From Caldisericota bacterium (GTDB taxonomy: Bacteria > Caldisericota > Caldisericia > Cryosericales > Cryosericaceae), in contig JAPLGH010000147.1 of the NCBI GenBank assembly GCA_026390285.1, positions 1 through 17,762 on the forward strand: 17,762 nucleotides of DNA. Direction: 5' to 3'. Position numbers and translations under genes: made by a program. A model generated the notes under the pieces. That model was not told the DNA's origin, made no database searches, and worked only from the letters and a program-made list of their open reading frames with translations. Positions 12,958 through 17,762 of the stretch are shown here, piece by piece (position 1 is the first letter of the stretch; each line of letters starts with the position of its first letter).

Positions 12958-15429
12958 ATGAACTGGGCAAACTTGACAGAACGTGCTCAAAAGGCCGTAT
13001 GGATGGCACAGGAGTCGGCTAGCTCGCTGGGTAACGACTTCCTCGACACCGACCATCTCCTGATTGGTCTCGCCAAGCTGGAAGAAGGTATAGCGTACGA
13101 GGCGATGGTCGCCAGCGGCATCGATCTTCACAAACTGGTCGAGTATGTTTCCGATCAGGTGCGAGGGGTCAAGCACAACAACTTTCTGGGCAGGAATGAT
13201 GAGATTATCCTCACCCCGAGGGCCAAGAAGGTCCTCGATCTGGCTGAGCGCGAGGCTATCAATCTCGGGGATGGATATATCTCCACGGAACACATCTTGC
13301 TGGCGATCGTTCACGAGGGAGGCGGTGTGGGTGTTCGCAGCCTGGAGGATGAGGGCATCGATGTATCGAAGCTCGTGAATACAGTTCTCTCGTTGCGTGG
13401 GACCGAGCACACCACGGAGTCCCAGCGCCCAGGTCACCAGCCACGGCAGCGTACCAAGACGCCGACGCTTGACCAGTACAGTCGCGATCTGACGGAGATG
13501 GCGCGGCAGGGCAAGCTCGACCCCGTCATCGGGCGTGACAAGGAGACGGAGAGGCTTCTTCAGATACTGTTGCGAAGAACCAAGAACAACCCCGTACTCA
13601 TCGGGGATCCAGGTGTAGGCAAGACAGCCATCGTGGAGGGACTGGCGCGAAAAATCGCTGTGGGCGACGTGCCTGAACTTCTCAAGAACAAGCGAGTGAT
13701 TTCGCTTGATATCCCAAGCCTTGTGGCCGGCACCAAGTATCGTGGCGAATTCGAGGACCGGATGAAGAAGTTTCTGGCCGAGATGAAGACGGCGGGCAAC
13801 ACGGTCATTCTGTTTATCGATGAGCTGCACAACGTTGTGGGGGCAGGGTCCGCAGAAGGGAGTTCTATCGACGCGGCTAATATTCTCAAACCAGCGTTGT
13901 CCAGAGGCGAGCTTCAGACGATTGGAGCCACCACGCTTGGAGAGTACCACAAATACATCGAGAAGGACCCGGCGCTCGAGCGGAGGTTCCAGCCAATTGT
14001 CGTCAGCGAATCCACTGTGCCCGAGTCGATCGAAATCCTGAAGGGTCTGCGTGACAGATATGAGGCTCACCACCAGGTTACCATTACGGACGCGGCCATT
14101 GAGGCTGCCGTCAAGCTCTCTGTGAAGTACATCACGAGCCGGTTCCTGCCGGACAAGGCAGTCGACCTCATGGATGAAGCCAGCGCCAAGGTAAGGCTTG
14201 CTTCTACTGTTCCGAGCGACGAATATCGTCAACTGCAGGACGAGTTGGACAAGATCGAGCGAGAGAAGGATGACGCCATTCGCAACCAGGAGTTCGAGAA
14301 GGCGGCAGGTCTGCGAGACCAGGAGAGGGACGTTCACGACAGGATTGAGACAATGAAAGGCAGCTCACTTGTGGCATCAGCTGCACGGGAAGCCGTCGTG
14401 AGCCCGGACGACATTCGCGCCGTCGTGGCCCTGTGGACCAACATTCCAGCCGAGCGCCTTGCCGAGGATGAACGAGCGAAACTCCTGCACCTCGAGGACG
14501 CTCTCCGAACCAGAGTTGTTGGGCAGGATCAGGCTGTCGCGCTCATGGCAGAGGCACTGAGGCGTTCTCGTGCAGGGCTTAAGCATCCCACAAAGCCGAT
14601 CGGGTCGTTTCTGTTCCTGGGCCCGACAGGGGTTGGGAAAACCGAGCTGGCGCGCGTCCTGGCCGAAGAGCTTTTTGGCAGTGAGTCGTCCCTCATCCGC
14701 CTTGACATGAGCGAGTACATGGAGAAGTTCGCCGTATCCCGCCTGGTTGGAGCCCCACCTGGCTACGTAGGGTACGAAGAGGGTGGACAGCTGACCGAGG
14801 CCGTAAGGCGTCGCCCATTCAGTATCGTTCTGTTCGACGAGATCGAGAAAGCCCACCCGGACGTCTTCGACATTCTGCTGCAGATCATGGATGATGGACG
14901 TCTGACGGATTCGAGCGGGAGGACGGTTGATTTCCGGAACGCCGTTATCATCATGACGAGCAACATCGGAGGCGGGTTCAATCGAATGGGTGGGCTCGGG
15001 TTCAGACTCCCTGGCGAGGCTGGCGAAGCGGAAGTCCATACCGCATCCATGATCGATGAGCTCAAGCATAGCTTCAAGCCGGAATTTCTGAACCGGGTTG
15101 ATGAGATCGTCGTGTTCAACGAGTTGTCGGTCGAGGATATCGAGAAGATCGTGGCGATCCTGCTCAAGAGGGTAACCGCGGAGATTGAGGAAGAAGATAT
15201 GCATCTCCAGTTCGGTCCCGACCTCGTGTCGTATCTCGCACGCAAGGGGTTCAACCCCGAGTATGGCGCCCGGCCGCTGCTGAGACTGATCCAGCACGAA
15301 GTGGAAAACGAACTCTCATATCGGATCCTGGAGGGTGAGTTCAAGCACGGCGATACAATTGTCGTGACGAGCGATGGCCAGAAGGTGGTCTTCGAGTCAT
15401 CTCAGAAAGAGCTTGCGCCAGCAGAATAG
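12958..15429 (+). CDS. clpC: ATP-dependent Clp protease ATPase subunit ClpC
   Basis: Hexameric AAA+ unfoldase that feeds substrates to ClpP. Two Clp N-terminal repeats span about 1-145. The first ATPase has Walker A GDPGVGKT (216-223) and Walker B VILFIDEL (283-290). A UVR motif lies in the middle domain (about 427-462), which distinguishes ClpC from ClpA. The second ATPase has GPTGVGKT (555-562), Walker B SIVLFDEI (622-629), an LGF loop (680-682) that should dock to ClpP, and the C-terminal GARPLL sensor 2. Length is 823. The frame is open back to 12856, but the standard N-terminus MNWANLTERAQKAV begins at ATG 12958, nine bases after GGAGG. lepA follows after 9 nt. No mcsA, mcsB or ctsR gene lies directly upstream. 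Confidence 0.97.
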   Translation: MNWANLTERAQKAVWMAQESASSLGNDFLDTDHLLIGLAKLEEGIAYEAMVASGIDLHKLVEYVSDQVRGVKHNNFLGRNDEIILTPRAKKVLDLAEREAINLGDGYISTEHILLAIVHEGGGVGVRSLEDEGIDVSKLVNTVLSLRGTEHTTESQRPGHQPRQRTKTPTLDQYSRDLTEMARQGKLDPVIGRDKETERLLQILLRRTKNNPVLIGDPGVGKTAIVEGLARKIAVGDVPELLKNKRVISLDIPSLVAGTKYRGEFEDRMKKFLAEMKTAGNTVILFIDELHNVVGAGSAEGSSIDAANILKPALSRGELQTIGATTLGEYHKYIEKDPALERRFQPIVVSESTVPESIEILKGLRDRYEAHHQVTITDAAIEAAVKLSVKYITSRFLPDKAVDLMDEASAKVRLASTVPSDEYRQLQDELDKIEREKDDAIRNQEFEKAAGLRDQERDVHDRIETMKGSSLVASAAREAVVSPDDIRAVVALWTNIPAERLAEDERAKLLHLEDALRTRVVGQDQAVALMAEALRRSRAGLKHPTKPIGSFLFLGPTGVGKTELARVLAEELFGSESSLIRLDMSEYMEKFAVSRLVGAPPGYVGYEEGGQLTEAVRRRPFSIVLFDEIEKAHPDVFDILLQIMDDGRLTDSSGRTVDFRNAVIIMTSNIGGGFNRMGGLGFRLPGEAGEAEVHTASMIDELKHSFKPEFLNRVDEIVVFNELSVEDIEKIVAILLKRVTAEIEEEDMHLQFGPDLVSYLARKGFNPEYGARPLLRLIQHEVENELSYRILEGEFKHGDTIVVTSDGQKVVFESSQKELAPAE

Positions 15430-15438
15430 GCTGGAGTC

Positions 15439-17244
15439 ATGAACCCGAAAAGCATACGGAACTTCTGTATCATTGCACATATCGATCACGGCAAGTCTAC
15501 ACTGGCCGACCGTTTCCTTGAGCGAGCCGGCTTCATCCTCAAAAACAAGGGCGACCAGGTCCTGGACCAGATGGACCTCGAAAAGGAACGCGGCATTACA
15601 ATCAAGGCGCATCCCATCCGTCTGACCTACACGGCCCGAGACGGCTCACCAGTGGTGTTCAACTTGATTGATACGCCCGGCCACGTCGACTTCAACTACG
15701 AAGTCTCGCGCAGCATAGCTGCCTGCGAAGGAGCCGTGCTTGTTGTAGACGCGACGCAGGGCGTCGAGGCGCAGACTGTAGCGAATACCTACCTTGCCCT
15801 GAATCACAACCTCACCATTGTCGTTGCTGTCAATAAGATTGATTTGCCAAATGCTGACGTGGACGAGACCAAGCGGGAGATTGAGGAGATTATCGGACTC
15901 GATGCGTCGGATGCGTCCCTTGTCAGCGCAAAGACAGGGCTCGGCGTGGATGAGCTGCTTCGCGTCATCGAGGACAAGATTCCCAGCCCTTCTGGTGACG
16001 CAGGTGGCCCTCTCAAGTGCCTCGTGTTTGACTCGCACTTCGATACGTACAAGGGCGTGGTTGTTCACATCAGGGTTTTCGAGGGGACAATTCAGAAGGG
16101 AGACCGTGTCCGATTCATGGCTACCGGCAGTGAGTTCGACGTCGTCGAAGTGGGGTATTTCGAACTGGCTCCTGTTGTAGCCGAAGTCCTGACAGCCGGG
16201 GAGGTCGGCTACTTCGCCGCGGTGATCCGGGTTCCTGCCGAGGTCCATATCGGGGACACTGTGACGAGCGCAGTCCGGCCGACGGCAGAGGCCATACCGG
16301 GATACAGGCCGGTGCTTCCAATGGTTTTTGCAGGGCTCTACCCTATTGATGCCAATGACTATGAAGGGCTCAAGTCATCATTGCAGCGGCTGCAGTTGAA
16401 TGATGCTTCTCTCACGTTTGAGCCCGAGTCGTCCGGAGCGCTGGGTTTTGGGTTTCGCTGTGGATTTTCCGGTCTCCTGCACCTGGAGGTTATCGCGGAG
16501 CGCCTTCGGCGCGAGTATAACCAGGACATTGTCGTCACCGTTCCAAATGTGCGGTATCGTGTCATTAAGCGCAATACTGGAGAGGAAGTTCTTGCCGACA
16601 GTCCTTCAAAGTTTCCCCCATTGGGAGAGATCGAACGCATCGAGGAACCCTTTGTCAAAGCTGAAATCGTCGTGCCTCATGAAGCTATCGGAGATGTCAT
16701 GGAACTTGTTAACAAGCGCAGGGGAATCTACATCAACATGTCCTACCCTGAGAGCCGACGCGCGATCCTGGAATATGAACTCCCTTTGTCGGAGATTATC
16801 ACGGATTTCTTCGATCGGCTCAAGTCGATCACCAAGGGATACGGAACGCTTGACTACGAGCTGGCAGGGTATCGCAAGGAACGGCTCGCCAAGGTCGATG
16901 TTCTGGTCAGCGGAACACCTGTCGATGCATTGTCGTTTATTGCCCACGAAGATGAAGTCCAGCACATCGCCAGGTCAATGTTGCAGCGGCTACGCAAGTA
17001 TGTTCCACGGCAGATGTATGAAGTCGCACTGCAAGCCGCAATCGGCGGAAAAATCGTAGCGCGGGAGAACATTGTCCAGTTGCGCAAGGACGTCCTGGCC
17101 AAGTGCTACGGTGGAGACGTCACGCGAAAACGGAAGCTCCTGGAGAAACAGAAAGAGGGAAAGAAGAAGATGAAGCAGATCGGCAAGGTGAGCATCCCCC
17201 AGGAGGCGTTTCTCTCTATCCTCAAACGTGAGTCGGACGAATAG
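15439..17244 (+). CDS. lepA: Elongation factor 4 (LepA), ribosome back-translocase GTPase
   Basis: Translational GTPase that binds the ribosome and affects elongation or initiation under stress. G1 is AHIDHGKST (13-21), the switch region RGITI (51-55), G3 DTPGHVDF (78-85), and G4 NKID (132-135). EF-G-like domains follow, and the LepA-specific C-terminal domain carries the basic tail phrase KRKLLEKQKEGKKKMK. The length of 601 is typical. The ATG at 15439 has GGAG just upstream and lies 9 nt after the clpC stop, so the two are almost certainly cotranscribed. The 3' end overlaps the putative hemW start by 17 nt. Confidence 0.98.
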   Translation: MNPKSIRNFCIIAHIDHGKSTLADRFLERAGFILKNKGDQVLDQMDLEKERGITIKAHPIRLTYTARDGSPVVFNLIDTPGHVDFNYEVSRSIAACEGAVLVVDATQGVEAQTVANTYLALNHNLTIVVAVNKIDLPNADVDETKREIEEIIGLDASDASLVSAKTGLGVDELLRVIEDKIPSPSGDAGGPLKCLVFDSHFDTYKGVVVHIRVFEGTIQKGDRVRFMATGSEFDVVEVGYFELAPVVAEVLTAGEVGYFAAVIRVPAEVHIGDTVTSAVRPTAEAIPGYRPVLPMVFAGLYPIDANDYEGLKSSLQRLQLNDASLTFEPESSGALGFGFRCGFSGLLHLEVIAERLRREYNQDIVVTVPNVRYRVIKRNTGEEVLADSPSKFPPLGEIERIEEPFVKAEIVVPHEAIGDVMELVNKRRGIYINMSYPESRRAILEYELPLSEIITDFFDRLKSITKGYGTLDYELAGYRKERLAKVDVLVSGTPVDALSFIAHEDEVQHIARSMLQRLRKYVPRQMYEVALQAAIGGKIVARENIVQLRKDVLAKCYGGDVTRKRKLLEKQKEGKKKMKQIGKVSIPQEAFLSILKRESDE

Positions 17245-17762
17245 ACCGCTTGGTGTCTATGTCCATATTCCCTTCTGCCGTCGCAGGTGCAGTTACTGCG
17301 ACTTCCTGTCGACTGGAGGAGCAGCCGGCGTCCCCGAAAGGTACGTGGACGCCGTACTTGCAGAATGGGGAATGTGGATTGATGAATCGTGCCAGCGGGG
17401 CTTCAACGTACAGTCCATCTACGTTGGCGGCGGCACACCCTCTCTGCTGGAGCCGGTTCAACTTCGACGGCTCATCGACGGGGTGAGGTCTGCAGTGCCT
17501 GCATTGCCGGATTGCGAGATCACCATGGAAAGCAATCCCGACAGCCTCGATGTTGGTCGAATCCGGGAGTATGTGAATGCAGGTATCAACCGATTGAGTG
17601 TTGGAGTCCAGAGCTTCAGCGAAGACTCGCTGAGGAAACTGGGACGCCTGCACGATACGGCCGGGGCCGAGCGCGCTCTTTGGCAGGCGCGGGAGGCGGG
17701 AATCCGCAACCTGTCTCTGGACCTTATGTATGGACTACCCGCTTCTGCGCCCGGCGAGGAGA
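17228..17762 (+). CDS. hemW: HemW-type radical SAM protein, 3'-truncated by window end
   Basis: Radical SAM enzyme of the oxygen-independent coproporphyrinogen oxidase-like group, now mostly regarded as the heme chaperone HemW. The N-terminus reads GVYVHIPFCRRRCSYCDF with the CxxxCxxC iron-sulfur ligands, then GGGTPSLL, ESNPDSL, SVGVQSFSEDSLRKLGR and SLDLMYGLP, in family order. About 178 codons are visible and the frame stays open to the last base. The GTG at 17228 overlaps lepA by 17 nt; no good ribosome site precedes it, so the exact start is uncertain. lepA-hemW adjacency is common in bacteria and supports the call. A true HemN would have further residues that cannot be checked here. Confidence 0.93.
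   Translation, partial: MSRTNRPLGVYVHIPFCRRRCSYCDFLSTGGAAGVPERYVDAVLAEWGMWIDESCQRGFNVQSIYVGGGTPSLLEPVQLRRLIDGVRSAVPALPDCEITMESNPDSLDVGRIREYVNAGINRLSVGVQSFSEDSLRKLGRLHDTAGAERALWQAREAGIRNLSLDLMYGLPASAPGEE

Noticed and set aside
12810..12960. CtsR or CIRCE operator before clpC
   Set aside because: Only one GTCAAA-like half-site is visible, and it belongs to the divergent -35 region; no tandem heptad or 9-bp CIRCE arms.
12793..14337. Long minus-strand open frame of 514 codons opposite clpC, with another of 306 codons at 14377-15297
   Set aside because: Both are complementary to the well-conserved clpC frame, lack family motifs and a ribosome site, and are a usual by-product of its codon bias.
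1..17762. CRISPR array, prophage or secretion cluster
   Set aside because: No regularly spaced repeat-spacer array and no phage or secretion genes; the only repeats are two adjacent 22-mers and two 14-mers.

Overview
The window is a bacterial chromosome segment, GC-rich (about 60% G+C in sampled housekeeping stretches) with one clearly AT-richer block. The core genes (rapZ-yvcK-whiA, serS, tRNA-Ser, thrC, a class A penicillin-binding protein, clpC, lepA, hemW) are chromosomal housekeeping genes. The rapZ-yvcK-whiA trio, a ClpC-type rather than ClpA-type ATPase, and a YvcK with two N-terminal membrane helices suggest a Gram-positive or related deep-branching lineage (for example Chloroflexota- or Caldisericota-like). 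The sequence alone does not fix the phylum.

Layout. From 61 to about 3300, on the minus strand, a tRNA-Ser(UGA) is followed by rapZ, yvcK and whiA. A consensus-like promoter sits inside a large hairpin between serS and the tRNA. serS (3354-4622) and thrC (4756-5987) follow, also on minus. thrC is broken by a one-base frameshift in a G run. From 6036 to about 9375 lies an AT-richer minus-strand cassette: an acetylornithine/YgeW-type carbamoyltransferase, a long carbamate kinase and a second divergent carbamoyltransferase that lacks an internal segment. A degenerate IS30-type transposase remnant abuts its 3' end, and a promoter with an ordered array of four 5-bp half-sites precedes its 5' end. 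9376-9767 is a gene-poor stretch with hairpins, short tandem repeats and a possible Phd/YefM antitoxin relic. Then come a class A PBP (9768-12206), an unrecognised helical protein (12310-12753), a divergent promoter region with an inverted repeat centred on one -10 box, and a plus-strand series clpC-lepA-hemW, with hemW running off the end.

How the parts work together. The cassette reads as a compact ATP-yielding carbamoyl-compound module: a carbamoyltransferase working in the phosphorolytic direction would give carbamoyl phosphate, and carbamate kinase would convert this with ADP to ATP, ammonia and CO2. Its substrates are not determined. Base composition, the transposase relic and its position between housekeeping genes suggest horizontal acquisition. 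The most unusual points are the two-carbamoyltransferase arrangement, the roughly 27-residue deletion in the second one, the phased half-site array, the thrC frameshift and the operator-like repeat in front of the unknown gene.
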